Assembly: GCF_900109455.1 (NCBI RefSeq)
Contig: NZ_FOAG01000001.1
Location: 310,001 to 374,000, forward strand
Length of the DNA stretch: 64,000 nt
Direction: 5' to 3'
From: Roseovarius azorensis
GTDB lineage: Bacteria > Pseudomonadota > Alphaproteobacteria > Rhodobacterales > Rhodobacteraceae
Shown here: positions 33,891 to 43,206 of the stretch, piece after piece
How positions within the stretch are numbered: the stretch's first letter is position 1
Layout: each line of letters opens with the position of its first letter
Translations under genes and position numbers: made by a program
Notes under the pieces: generated by a model
The model's database searches: none
Seen by the model: only the letters and a program-made list of their open reading frames with translations
What the model was told of the DNA's origin: nothing

Positions 33891-33908
33891 GTAGTAAGGG
33901 GATACTAC
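33891..33908. promoter_or_regulatory. Candidate operator, 18-bp dyad
   Basis: GTAGTA-AGGGGA-TACTAC is a perfect 6-bp inverted repeat with a 6-bp spacer, 61 bp upstream of the VOC gene start. Such dyads are typical of dimeric regulators such as LuxR-type response regulators. The cognate regulator is not adjacent. Confidence 0.45.
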
Positions 33909-34119
33909 ACGAAACAACGCCGTCGCGGTGTTTGTGGTGCGACGGGTCGGGATGCTGCGAAGGTCTGCAAGCGGTCAAGGGCGGGCGACGGGTCGGAGGG
34001 GTATTCGTCGAGATAGCCGCTACAGGCTAAAATTCCGACCGCCCGTCAAAGGTGCTGACGGTCGCCCCGTCCCGCGCGCGGATACGCCACCCGCAAGCCC
34101 TGCCAGTGTCGGTCAGATG

Positions 34120-34413
34120 TCACTCTGCCGCAATCTGCCGCGCCCCCGCTTCCAGCGGGTTTTCCAGATGCACAAGGCAGGTGCAGCGTAGGAGTGCGGT
34201 GAAATTCTTGGGCTCGCCGTGCAGTTCCAGCACTTCGGCATGCAGTTTCGACACGAAGGCGGGCGTCGAAAGCGCCTCGCTCTCGGCGATCTCGTCAAGG
34301 ATACCCCAGAACGATTTTTCCAGCCGGATGCTGGTGCTCTGCCCGTTCAGGCGCATCCGGCGGGTTTCCAGCGTGTAGCGGTCCGGGTCCTGCCCGGCAA
34401 AGATTCGGCACAT
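34120..34413 (-). CDS. Ribbon-helix-helix domain protein
   Basis: 97 residues with an RHH_4-type fold: NGQSTSIRLEKSFWGILDEIAESEALSTPAFV (split at residue about 35), followed by a helical segment that ends with LHLENPLEAG-like sequence. RHH_4 proteins bind DNA as dimers; alphaproteobacterial members of this length are mostly uncharacterised. The ATG at 34413 follows GGGAGGACTGACTC. It stands alone, with about 286 bp of non-coding DNA downstream. Confidence 0.85.
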   Translation of the reverse strand: MCRIFAGQDPDRYTLETRRMRLNGQSTSIRLEKSFWGILDEIAESEALSTPAFVSKLHAEVLELHGEPKNFTALLRCTCLVHLENPLEAGARQIAAE

Positions 34414-34549
34414 GAGTCAGTCCTCCCTCATCCGGCGCGCGAGTGGCGCCCGCGCAGCGGATCTCAGTACGTTTTAGGATGATGGCCGATTTTTTCCATC
34501 CGGGAAAGCCTGCTGCGCCATCGCCGCGCAGGGCGCCTGTCCAGGTCCG

Positions 34550-34939
34550 TCAGATCAGGGCATGTCCGATATTGGCCAGCGCGGCGAACGTGATCATCGC
34601 AAAGGTCAGCACCATGCCTGCGCGCCGGAATATGGTGATCTGCGGCGTGCGGCCGAGACCAATAGCGTGCAGAACCCGTCCGGCCAGCAGGCTGAGGCCA
34701 AGCAGATGCACCACCCAGCCCGGCGCGCCCTGCAATTCCGCCATCGCCAGCAGCAAGAGGCCGATGGGGGCATATTCCGCACAGTTGCCCTGCACGCGGA
34801 TGCGCTTGACCAGCATTCTTTCGCCGCCATCGCCCAGCGAGACTTGGGTTGCGCCTCGCGCGGCGATGACCCGGACGCTGAGCAGGACGAAAAGGAGGCC
34901 GATGAGACCCGCGTAAAGCGGTGTGATGGTCATGGACAT
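34550..34939 (-). CDS. MAPEG family membrane protein
   Basis: 129 residues with four hydrophobic helices and the MAPEG features RVQGNCAEYAPIGLLLL and AGRVLHAIGL. MAPEG proteins are membrane-bound glutathione transferases or peroxidases; bacterial substrates are mostly unknown. AGGAAAGACACC precedes ATG 34939; ATG 34933 is an alternative. It lies 16 bp downstream of the phosphodiesterase gene, so the two probably form one operon. Confidence 0.9.
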   Translation of the reverse strand: MSMTITPLYAGLIGLLFVLLSVRVIAARGATQVSLGDGGERMLVKRIRVQGNCAEYAPIGLLLLAMAELQGAPGWVVHLLGLSLLAGRVLHAIGLGRTPQITIFRRAGMVLTFAMITFAALANIGHALI

Positions 34940-34955
34940 GTGGTGTCTTTCCTTG

Positions 34956-35756
34956 TCAGTCGTAGATCGCCGCCTCGGTCGGTGGCAGGGTGAAATCCTC
35001 GGTATGCACGATTACGCCCTCCTCGGTCAGCAGCAACAGGCCGTAAGCACCGGGCTCGTCGATCGAGAGGCTGGGGTTCTGATCGCCCAGGGCCATGGGC
35101 ATCTGGTGGCAGGGGCTTTTGAAAACCGCCACGGGAATCCCGCCCGCGCTGCCCTGCAATGTGCGGTGGATATGGCCTGAAACGATCTGGGTCACGTTAC
35201 CATGCGCGGTCAGGAGCGAGATCAGTTCGGCGCGATTTCTCAGGCCGATTTGATCCATGCCGCCGAACCCGGTCAGAACCGGGGGATGGTGGCAAAAGAC
35301 GATCACCCGGAGGTGCGCCGCGCCCGCGAGCGCCGCGTCGAGCCAGCCGAGACGGGTGTCGCAGAGGTATCCCGAATGGATGTCCTCGGCCTCTTCATCC
35401 AGGGTGTCGAGACAGATCAGGCGGTAATCGCCGATGTCCTGCACCTGCTGGACATGACCCGTCTGCATGCGCGCCGCGTCGGGAAAGGCCGCCAGAAACG
35501 GCGCGCGCCGGTCGTGATTGCCCAGCATCAGGCTGACAGGCAGCGGGCAGGCCGCCAGCGCCTCTTGCAGCCGCGCATATTCGGCAGGGGCTGCGTTATG
35601 GGTCAGATCGCCGCACAGCACGACATGCGCGGCGTCGGGGTGGCTGTCCAGCGCATGCGCCAGCCCTTGGCTGAAACGCGCATGAGGATCGAGGCCGATG
35701 ATCGTTCCGCCCTCGGGCAGGATGTGGATGTCAGTGAAAACGAGGATCTTTTGCAT
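34956..35756 (-). CDS. Metallophosphoesterase (CpdA-like phosphodiesterase)
   Basis: 266 residues with the calcineurin-type motifs in order: FTDIH (near residue 8), CGDLTH, LGNHDRR, FCHHPP and SGHIHR. This dimetal site is that of class III cyclic-nucleotide phosphodiesterases such as CpdA/Rv0805. The substrate (cAMP or another phosphodiester) is inferred. The downstream neighbour is MAPEG. Confidence 0.9.
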   Translation of the reverse strand: MQKILVFTDIHILPEGGTIIGLDPHARFSQGLAHALDSHPDAAHVVLCGDLTHNAAPAEYARLQEALAACPLPVSLMLGNHDRRAPFLAAFPDAARMQTGHVQQVQDIGDYRLICLDTLDEEAEDIHSGYLCDTRLGWLDAALAGAAHLRVIVFCHHPPVLTGFGGMDQIGLRNRAELISLLTAHGNVTQIVSGHIHRTLQGSAGGIPVAVFKSPCHQMPMALGDQNPSLSIDEPGAYGLLLLTEEGVIVHTEDFTLPPTEAAIYD

Positions 35757-35866
35757 GCCTGGTCCAGAGCAGGAGAATCCCGCGCATCATTGGAGATTTC
35801 GCGCGCCGGGGAAAGCGGAATTGCAGGACGGCGGCAGAGGGCGTGCATGCTCTCTCATGGGTCATG

Positions 35867-35932
35867 ATCCTCCGGCTCGATCGGAGGATACTGAGCGGCG
35901 GGGAGACCCTCGGGCTGAACCCGAGGGTGACG
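35867..35932. repeat. Pair of REP-like palindromes
   Basis: ATCCTCCG-GCTCGAT-CGGAGGAT (35867-35889) is followed by ACCCTCGGG-CTGAA-CCCGAGGGT (35906-35928) and GACGG. A further half copy CCCGAGGGTGGCGG lies at about 35940-35953. The set fills the gap between the pyruvate carboxylase stop and the start of the phosphodiesterase gene. It resembles short interspersed palindromes common in Rhodobacterales. Confidence 0.7.
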
Positions 35933-35972
35933 GGGTGCGCCCGAGGGTGGCGGGAGAGGGATGGAGACTCCG

Positions 35973-38900
35973 CTACTCCAGTTCCACCAGCAGATCCTTG
36001 GCGTCGATCTGGCCGCCGGGCTGGACATGCACCGCGCGAACCACCGCATCGCGTTCGGCGTGAATACCGGTTTCCATCTTCATCGCCTCGATGGTCAGCA
36101 GCAGATCGCCCGCCGTCACCTTCTTGCCTGCCTGAGCCGCGACGCTGGCCACCACGCCGGGCATCGGCGCGCCGATATGGTTGGGATTGCCATGTTCGGC
36201 CTTGGGCCGGGCGGCGGTCTGCGACTTGACCAGTCGGTTCGGCACGCGGATGACGCGCGGCTGGCCGTTGAGTTCGAAGAACACCTTGACCTCGCCTTCC
36301 TCGTTGGTCTCGCCCACCGCCTGCAGGCGGATCTCCAGGATCTTGCCGGGGTCTATCTCGACGCTGATTTCCTCGCCCGGCTCCATGCCGTAGAAAAACG
36401 TGCGCGTGGGCAGGGTGCGCACCGGACCATAGATCCGGTGGCGGCCCATGTAATCGAGAAACACCTTGGGATACATCAGGTATCCGTTCAGATCCTCGTC
36501 ATCGACGGATTTGCCGTCGAGTTCCTGCGAGAGCTTGTTGCGGGTGGCCTCTAGATCAATCGGCTTGAGATGCTTGCCCGGTCGGTCGGTATTGGGTTTC
36601 TCGCCCTTGAGTACCTTTTTGACGATTGCCTTTGGGAAACCTCCCGGCGGCTGACCGAGATTGCCGCGCATCATGTCGATCACGCTGTCGGGAAAGGCCA
36701 CATCGGTCGCCGGATCCTCGACTTGCGCGCGGGTCAGGCCCTGGCTGACCATCATCAGCGCCATGTCCCCCACGACCTTGGAGCTTGGCGTTACCTTGAC
36801 GATGTCGCCGAACATCTGGTTGACCTCTGCATAGGTGCGCGCCACCTCGGGCCAGCGCTCCTCAAGGCCGAGCGAACGCGCCTGCGCCTTGAGATTGGTG
36901 AACTGTCCGCCGGGCATCTCGTGCAGATAGACCTCGGAGGCAGGGGCCTGAAGGCCGGCCTCGAACGCCACATACTGCGCGCGCACCTGTTCCCAGTAAT
37001 CCGACATCTCGCGGATACGCTCTATACTCAGGCCGGTGTCGCGCTCGGTGTGGCGCAGCGCTTCGACGATACTGCCAAGGCAGGGTTGCGAGGTGCCGCC
37101 GGAAAACGCATCCATCGCCGCATCCACCGCATCGACCCCCGCCTCGGCGGCGGCCATGATGGTGGCGCCCGCGATGCCCGAGGTGTCATGCGTGTGGAAA
37201 TGAACGGGGATGTCCAGCTCTTCCTTGAGCGCCCTGACCAGAATGCTGGCAGAGGCCGGTTTGAGCAGGCCCGCCATATCCTTGAGTCCGAGGATATGCG
37301 CGCCCGCGTCCTGCAACTCGCGCGCCATTCCGACATAGTATTTCAGATCATACTTGGCCCGGTCAGGATCGAGGATATCGCCGGTATAACAGATCGCAGC
37401 CTCGCAGATGCGGCCCGACTCGATCACCGCATCCATCGCGACGCGCATGTTCTCGATCCAGTTGAGGCTGTCGAAGACGCGGAACACATCGACGCCGGTC
37501 GCCGCCGCCTGCCGCACGAATTCGCGCACCACGTTGTCGGGGTAATTGGTATAGCCCACGCCGTTCGAGGCGCGCAGCAGCATCTGCGTCAGCAGATTGG
37601 GCATCGCCCGGCGCAGGTCGCGCAGCCGTTGCCACGGACATTCCTGCAGGAACCGATAGGCCACGTCAAAGGTGGCTCCGCCCCAGCATTCGACGCTGAA
37701 CAGCCCCGGCAGGTTGGCCGCATAGGCCGGCGCCGCGCGCAGCATGTCGATCGAGCGCATGCGCGTGGCCAGCAGCGACTGATGGCCGTCACGCATGGTT
37801 GTGTCGGTCAGCAACAGCCGCTTTTGCGCCAGCATCCAGTCGGCCACGGCTTTGGCGCCCTTTTCCTGCAGCAGCGTCCGGGTGCCCGGCGCCGGATCGG
37901 CCGCCGGCGCAGGCGGGCGCGGCAGTTTGACATCGGCAGGCTTGGCCCGGCCTGCCGTCTCGGGGTGTCCGTTCACCGTGATATCGGCGATATAGGTCAG
38001 CACCTTGGTGCCCCGGTCGCGCCGCTTGGAGAACTTGAACAACTCCGGCGTGGTGTCGATGAACTTGGTCGTGTACTGGTTGTTGAGGAACGTGGGGTGT
38101 TTCAGCAGGTTCTCGACAAAGGCGATATTGGTGCTGACCCCGCGAATGCGGAATTCGCGCAACGCGCGGTCCATCCGGGCGATCGCCGCCTCGGGCGTGG
38201 GCGCCCAGGCGGTGACCTTGGTCAGCAGGCTGTCGTAATAACGGGTGATGACGCCCCCCGAATAGGCGGTGCCGCCATCCAGGCGGATGCCCATGCCGGT
38301 GGCCGAGCGATAGGCGGTTATCCGGCCATAATCGGGGATGAAGTTGTTGAGCGGATCCTCGGTGGTGATCCGCGTCTGCAGCGCGTGGCCGTTCAGTGTG
38401 ATGTCATACTGGCTGGCCTTGCCGGTGGCCTCGATCAGGCTCTTGCCCTCGGCGATCTTGATCTGGGCCTGCACGATGTCGATGCCGGTGACCTCTTCGG
38501 TCACCGTATGCTCGACCTGCACGCGCGGGTTGACCTCGATGAAATAGAACTGCCCGGTATCCATATCCATCAGGAATTCGACGGTGCCCGCGCATTCGTA
38601 ATCGACGTGTTTGCAGATCTTGTAGCCAAGCTGACACAATTCCTCGCGCTGCGCCTCCGACAGATAGGGGGCGGGGGCGCGTTCCACGACCTTCTGGTTG
38701 CGGCGCTGGACCGAGCAGTCACGCTCAAAGAGGTGATACATGTTGCCATGCTTGTCGCCGAGGATCTGCACCTCGACATGGCGCGCGCGCAGGATCATCT
38801 TTTCCAGATAGCCCTCGCCATTGCCAAAGGCCGCCTCGGCTTCGCGCCGCCCCTCCAGCACCTTTTCCGCCAGCTCCTCGGGGCCATTGATCGGTCGCAT

Positions 38901-39410
38901 CCCGCGCCCGCCACCGCCCCAGCTGGCCTTGAGCATCAGCGGATAGCCGACCGCCTCGGCCTCGCGGCGGATTGCCTCCATGTCGTCGCCCAGCACTTCG
39001 GTGGCGGGGATGACCGGTACGCCCGCCTCTATCGCCACGCGCCGCGCGCTGGCCTTGTCGCCAAGCGCGCGCATCGTCTCGGCCCTTGGGCCGATAAAGG
39101 TGATGCCCGCCGCGTCGCAGGCCTCGACGAAATCGGGGTTCTCCGACAAGAGCCCATAACCGGGATGGATGGCATCGGCGCCCGACTGTTTGGCCACGCG
39201 GATGATTTCCTGAATCGACAGATAGGCCGCGACCGGCCCCAGCCCCTCGCCGATGCGATAGGCCTCGTCTGCCTTGAAACGATGCAGGCTCAGCTTGTCC
39301 TCTTCGGCAAAGACAGCCACCGTGCGTTTGCCCAGTTCATTGGCGGCGCGCATGATGCGGATGGCGATCTCGCCCCGGTTGGCGATCAGGATTTTCTTGA
39401 AGTCGGCCAT
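35973..39410 (-). CDS. pyc: Pyruvate carboxylase
   Basis: 1,145 residues, the standard single-chain length. An N-terminal biotin carboxylase domain (KKILIANRGEIAIRIMRAA; ATP-grasp GGGGRGM; to about residue 460), a central carboxyltransferase domain (DTTMRDGHQSLLATRMR, HTHDTSG, to about 830), and a C-terminal biotinyl domain with AMKMETG. It makes oxaloacetate from pyruvate, anaplerotic and gluconeogenic. The start at 39410 matches the family. The lldD-like gene lies 151 bp upstream in the same direction. Confidence 0.98.
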   Translation of the reverse strand: MADFKKILIANRGEIAIRIMRAANELGKRTVAVFAEEDKLSLHRFKADEAYRIGEGLGPVAAYLSIQEIIRVAKQSGADAIHPGYGLLSENPDFVEACDAAGITFIGPRAETMRALGDKASARRVAIEAGVPVIPATEVLGDDMEAIRREAEAVGYPLMLKASWGGGGRGMRPINGPEELAEKVLEGRREAEAAFGNGEGYLEKMILRARHVEVQILGDKHGNMYHLFERDCSVQRRNQKVVERAPAPYLSEAQREELCQLGYKICKHVDYECAGTVEFLMDMDTGQFYFIEVNPRVQVEHTVTEEVTGIDIVQAQIKIAEGKSLIEATGKASQYDITLNGHALQTRITTEDPLNNFIPDYGRITAYRSATGMGIRLDGGTAYSGGVITRYYDSLLTKVTAWAPTPEAAIARMDRALREFRIRGVSTNIAFVENLLKHPTFLNNQYTTKFIDTTPELFKFSKRRDRGTKVLTYIADITVNGHPETAGRAKPADVKLPRPPAPAADPAPGTRTLLQEKGAKAVADWMLAQKRLLLTDTTMRDGHQSLLATRMRSIDMLRAAPAYAANLPGLFSVECWGGATFDVAYRFLQECPWQRLRDLRRAMPNLLTQMLLRASNGVGYTNYPDNVVREFVRQAAATGVDVFRVFDSLNWIENMRVAMDAVIESGRICEAAICYTGDILDPDRAKYDLKYYVGMARELQDAGAHILGLKDMAGLLKPASASILVRALKEELDIPVHFHTHDTSGIAGATIMAAAEAGVDAVDAAMDAFSGGTSQPCLGSIVEALRHTERDTGLSIERIREMSDYWEQVRAQYVAFEAGLQAPASEVYLHEMPGGQFTNLKAQARSLGLEERWPEVARTYAEVNQMFGDIVKVTPSSKVVGDMALMMVSQGLTRAQVEDPATDVAFPDSVIDMMRGNLGQPPGGFPKAIVKKVLKGEKPNTDRPGKHLKPIDLEATRNKLSQELDGKSVDDEDLNGYLMYPKVFLDYMGRHRIYGPVRTLPTRTFFYGMEPGEEISVEIDPGKILEIRLQAVGETNEEGEVKVFFELNGQPRVIRVPNRLVKSQTAARPKAEHGNPNHIGAPMPGVVASVAAQAGKKVTAGDLLLTIEAMKMETGIHAERDAVVRAVHVQPGGQIDAKDLLVELE

Positions 39411-39527
39411 GGCCTCTACCCCCGGTTGTTCTGTCCCTGCGGCGGCTGTGATGCCGCGCTGCGGCGCAGTGACCTTGTAGGATTTGTGAAAGGTTTGCGC
39501 AATCCGGCATCAGGCGTATTTGCCGGG

Positions 39528-39548
39528 TGGGGAAATTTCATGTCCCCA
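39528..39548 (-). other. Small hairpin between the lldD-like gene and pyc
   Basis: TGGGGA / TCCCCA with a 9-base loop, 14 bp past the stop of the flavoprotein gene. There is no T tract. It may be a weak terminator or 3' stabiliser. Confidence 0.3.
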
Positions 39549-39561
39549 AGGGTAGGGTGGT

Positions 39562-40701
39562 TTACCCGGTCGGGATCAGGCGTTTGCGCACATCCCAGAG
39601 CCTCTCGGTGCCAAGCTGGCCCATATTTGCCCTGAGGTCCTCGGCGAGGATATCCGCCAGATGCGCGGGGCCTTGCGCGCCCAGAGCCGCCAGCGCGAAA
39701 TGCCAGCCGCGCCCCATCATCACGAAATCCGCACCAAGTGCCACGGCGCGCAGGATATCCAGACCGCCCTCGATCCCGCCATCCAGAATGATCGGCAGGT
39801 CGGTGGCGGCGCGCACCTCGGGGAGCGCCTCGATGGTGGCGGGGGCGGCGTCGAACTGGCGCCCCGCATGGTTGGATATCCAGAGCGCATCGACGCCCTC
39901 TTTTTCGAGAGCCTCTGCATCATCCCCGCGCAGCACGCCCTTGACCACAAGTGGCCCGTCCCAGGCCTCGCGCAACCAGCGCAGATAGTCCCAGTCGGGC
40001 GAGGTGCGCAGCAGATAGCCTGCATGCTTGTTCGAGGGCAGGCCCTTGGTCTGGCCGGCATATTCGTCGATCAGTCGCATACGCGGCATGCCCTGCTGCG
40101 CCATGCCCAGCGCCCAGACCGGGCGGATCGCCACCTGCGCCATCAGGCGCGGTGTCAGTTTCGGCGGTTGCGTGAGACCGGAACGCACCTGCCGCTCGCG
40201 GCGCGACCCCACCGGCACATCGACCGTGAGCACCAGCACACGGAATCCGGCGGCACGCGCGCGTCTGAGCATATCGGCACGAATCTCCGGATCGCGCGGC
40301 GGATACATCTGAAACCAGCCCTGACCGTTCAGACAGGGTCCGACATCCTCGGGCTTCTGGCTGGCCACGGTCGAGAGCGTGTAGGGAATGCCCGCCGCCG
40401 TCGCGGCGCGGGCCAGATGCCGCTCTGCGTCGGGCCAGATCAGCCCCGACATGCCAACCGGCGCAATGCCGACCGGCAGCGCATGGGTCTGGCCCAGAAG
40501 CGGGGTGGTCAGATCAGGGGTAAACTCGCCATGCAGGATCGACGGGCTGAGCCGCACCTGATCCAGCATCGCGCGGTTGCGCGCCTTGGTCGCCTCGACC
40601 CCGGTGCCGCTGTCGAGGTATTCCCAGACGAAGCGCGGCACCCGCCGCATGGCGCGCGCGCGCAGGTCGCTGAGGGCGGGATATCGGGAATGCAGATCCA
40701 T
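39562..40701 (-). CDS. FMN-dependent alpha-hydroxy-acid dehydrogenase (L-lactate dehydrogenase-like)
   Basis: 379 residues in the LldD/glycolate oxidase family. Catalytic His278 and Arg281 lie in ISNHAGRQFD (the family usually has NHGGRQ, so Gly is Ala here); substrate-binding residues QMYPPRD and the C-terminal DGGIEGG, MMGRG are present. It oxidises L-lactate or a similar 2-hydroxy acid to the keto acid. The start at 40701 (MDLHSRYPAL) is typical. Lying before pyc, it would supply pyruvate for carboxylation, though co-transcription is not proven. Confidence 0.9.
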   Translation of the reverse strand: MDLHSRYPALSDLRARAMRRVPRFVWEYLDSGTGVEATKARNRAMLDQVRLSPSILHGEFTPDLTTPLLGQTHALPVGIAPVGMSGLIWPDAERHLARAATAAGIPYTLSTVASQKPEDVGPCLNGQGWFQMYPPRDPEIRADMLRRARAAGFRVLVLTVDVPVGSRRERQVRSGLTQPPKLTPRLMAQVAIRPVWALGMAQQGMPRMRLIDEYAGQTKGLPSNKHAGYLLRTSPDWDYLRWLREAWDGPLVVKGVLRGDDAEALEKEGVDALWISNHAGRQFDAAPATIEALPEVRAATDLPIILDGGIEGGLDILRAVALGADFVMMGRGWHFALAALGAQGPAHLADILAEDLRANMGQLGTERLWDVRKRLIPTG

Positions 40702-40811
40702 GGACCGCATTTGCACGGGTTTTCAGGTGCTTGTCCAGAGGGTAGAGGCTGATGGAACAATCCCCGAACATTAACTTTATCTCTGGCGAACCCCGCGCTA
40801 TTGTCCGCTTC

Positions 40812-43151
40812 ATGAGCAGCTTTGACGACTCCGACGCCTTTGATGGTGCCAGCCTTGCCGCCCGCGCCATGGCAGCGCGGCCCATGCCCTATCTGGGTGA
40901 TCTCAACCCCGAACAGCGCCGGGCGGTCGAAACGCTGGACGGCCCGGTACTGATGCTCGCCGGGGCGGGCACCGGCAAGACCAAGGCACTGACCACCCGC
41001 ATCGTGCATCTGCTCAACACGGGCCGCGCGCGGCCCAACGAGGTGCTCGCCGTGACCTTCACCAACAAGGCCGCGCGCGAGATGAAAGAGCGTGTCGCGC
41101 GCCTTCTCGGACAGCCCGCCGAGGGGATGCCGTGGCTTGGCACCTTCCATGCGATCTGCGTGAAATTGCTCAGGCGGCACGCGGAACTGGCGGGACTCAA
41201 GTCGAATTTCACGATTCTGGACACCGATGATCAATTGCGCCTGCTCAAACAACTGGTGCAGGCCGCCAATATCGACGACAAGCGCTGGCCCGCCCGGTTG
41301 CTCGCGGGGATCATCGACCAGTGGAAGAACCGCGCCTGGACGCCCGACAATCTGCCCGCCTCCGAGGGCAGCGCCTATGACGGCAAGGGACCGGCGCTCT
41401 ACCGGCTCTATCAGACCCGGCTGCGCGAACTGAACGCGGTCGATTTCGGCGATCTGCTGCTGCATGTGGTCACGATCTTTCAGAGACATGACGACGTTCT
41501 GGCGCAATATCAGCGCTGGTTCCGTTACATTCTGGTGGACGAGTATCAGGACACCAATGTCGCGCAATATCTCTGGCTGCGGCTGCTGGCGGGCGGGCAT
41601 CGCAACATCTGCTGCGTGGGTGACGACGACCAGTCGATCTATGGCTGGCGCGGCGCCGAAGTGGGCAATATCCTGCGGTTCGAAAAGGATTTTCCCGGTG
41701 CGGCGGTGATCCGGCTGGAGCAGAATTACCGCTCGACCCCGCATATCCTCGCCGCCGCCTCGGGCGTGATCTCGGCCAATCAGGGGCGGCTGGGCAAGGA
41801 GTTGTGGACCGAGGCCGAGAGCGGCGAAAAGGTGCGCCTGATCGGTCACTGGGACGGCGAGGAAGAGGCCCGCTGGATCGGCGAGGAAATCGAGAGCATG
41901 CAGCGCGGCACGCGCGGGATGCGCCCGTTTTCGCTGGATGACATGGCCATCCTCGTGCGCGCCTCCCACCAGATGCGCGCCTTCGAGGATCGGTTTCTGA
42001 CCATCGGGCTGCCCTATCGCGTCATTGGCGGCCCGCGTTTCTATGAGCGGATGGAGATCCGCGACGCCATGGCCTATTTCCGGCTGGTGGTCAGCCCCGC
42101 CGACGATCTGGCCTTTGAGCGGATCGTCAACACGCCCAAGCGGGGGTTGGGCGACAAGGCGCAGCAGAAAATCCAGATCACCGCGCGGCAGAACGGCGTG
42201 TCGCTGGTCGAAGGTGCGCGGATATTGCTGGACGACAAGGGGACCGCCGGCAAGGGCGCGGGAGAGTTGCGCCGTCTGATCGACGGTCTGGCCCGCTGGG
42301 GCCGCATGGCGGGCGACGCGGCGATCAGCCATATTGAACTGGCCGAAATGATCCTCGACGAATCCGGCTACACGGCCATGTGGCAAAACGACAAGACGCC
42401 CGAGGCGCCGGGGCGGCTGGAGAACCTCAAGGAGCTGCTCAAGGCGTTGGAGCAGTTCGAGAACCTGCAAGGGTTTCTGGAACATGTCAGCCTGATCATG
42501 GACAACGAAAGCGATGAGGCGGGCGAAAAGGTCACGCTGATGACCCTGCACGCCGCCAAGGGACTGGAGTTTCCCGCCATCTTTCTGCCTGGCTGGGAGG
42601 ATGGGTTGTTCCCCTCGCAACGCTCGATGGATGAAATCGGCGTGCGCGGGCTGGAGGAGGAACGCCGCCTTGCCTATGTCGGCATCACCCGCGCCGAGGA
42701 GGTCTGCACCATCTCCTTTGCCGGTAACCGCCGTGTCTACGGCCAGTGGCAATCACAAATGCCCTCGCGCTTCATCGACGAACTGCCGCCCGATCACGTC
42801 GAGGTGCTGACGCCGCCGGGCCTCTATGGCGGCGGCTATGGCGCGGCGGCCACGACGAGCATCGAGACCCGCGCCGCCGAAGCCAATGTCTACAACTCTC
42901 CCGGTTGGCGACGCCTGCAGGCGCGCAGCGCCGAGCGCCCCCTGAGCCAGCCGCACGCAGCCCGCAGCCCGGTGATCGACGCGCAGGCGGTCAGCGCCCA
43001 TGTGATGGGCGAGCGCGTGTTCCATCAGAAATTCGGCTATGGGGCCATCATCGGCATCGAGGGCGACAAGCTCGAGATCGAGTTCGACAAGGCAGGTACG
43101 AAAAAGGTTGTTGCGCGGTTCATCACCGGCGCGGATGACGTGCCGTTCTGA
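40812..43151 (+). CDS. uvrD: ATP-dependent DNA helicase UvrD/PcrA
   Basis: About 779 residues, superfamily 1A 3'-5' helicase of repair. Helicase motifs: LNPEQRRAVETLDG (Q motif), AGAGTGKT (Walker A), VDEYQDTN (motif II), GDDDQSIYGWRGA (III), and TLHAAKGLEFPAIFLPG and VGITRAEE (V, VI). A C-terminal Tudor-like part ends KKVVARFITGADDV. ATG 40812 (MSSFDDSDAF) is preferred over 40752. It is divergent from the flavoprotein gene and convergent with valS. Confidence 0.97.
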   Translation: MSSFDDSDAFDGASLAARAMAARPMPYLGDLNPEQRRAVETLDGPVLMLAGAGTGKTKALTTRIVHLLNTGRARPNEVLAVTFTNKAAREMKERVARLLGQPAEGMPWLGTFHAICVKLLRRHAELAGLKSNFTILDTDDQLRLLKQLVQAANIDDKRWPARLLAGIIDQWKNRAWTPDNLPASEGSAYDGKGPALYRLYQTRLRELNAVDFGDLLLHVVTIFQRHDDVLAQYQRWFRYILVDEYQDTNVAQYLWLRLLAGGHRNICCVGDDDQSIYGWRGAEVGNILRFEKDFPGAAVIRLEQNYRSTPHILAAASGVISANQGRLGKELWTEAESGEKVRLIGHWDGEEEARWIGEEIESMQRGTRGMRPFSLDDMAILVRASHQMRAFEDRFLTIGLPYRVIGGPRFYERMEIRDAMAYFRLVVSPADDLAFERIVNTPKRGLGDKAQQKIQITARQNGVSLVEGARILLDDKGTAGKGAGELRRLIDGLARWGRMAGDAAISHIELAEMILDESGYTAMWQNDKTPEAPGRLENLKELLKALEQFENLQGFLEHVSLIMDNESDEAGEKVTLMTLHAAKGLEFPAIFLPGWEDGLFPSQRSMDEIGVRGLEEERRLAYVGITRAEEVCTISFAGNRRVYGQWQSQMPSRFIDELPPDHVEVLTPPGLYGGGYGAAATTSIETRAAEANVYNSPGWRRLQARSAERPLSQPHAARSPVIDAQAVSAHVMGERVFHQKFGYGAIIGIEGDKLEIEFDKAGTKKVVARFITGADDVPF

Positions 43152-43170
43152 GCGGACCTGACCGGCGGGT

Positions 43171-43206
43171 CATGAGTATTTCGGAACGATGAAACAGGAT
43201 CAGCCC
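43171..43206. repeat. Dispersed intergenic repeat, copy 2
   Basis: ATGAGTATTT, then GGAACGATGAAA and CAGGATCAGCCC, matching 24395-24430. Here it forms the left arm and loop of a longer hairpin between the convergent uvrD and valS genes. Confidence 0.6.

Noticed and set aside
36570-39635. Very long open frame (over 1,000 codons) on the plus strand opposite pyruvate carboxylase
   Set aside because: Antisense shadow of a GC-rich gene: His/Arg/Gly/Asp-rich composition, no domain, while the minus strand encodes a perfect pyruvate carboxylase.
40509-42752. 747-codon minus-strand open frame opposite uvrD
   Set aside because: Shadow of uvrD with no domain content. Its last part reads into the correct lldD-like frame region only by overlap.
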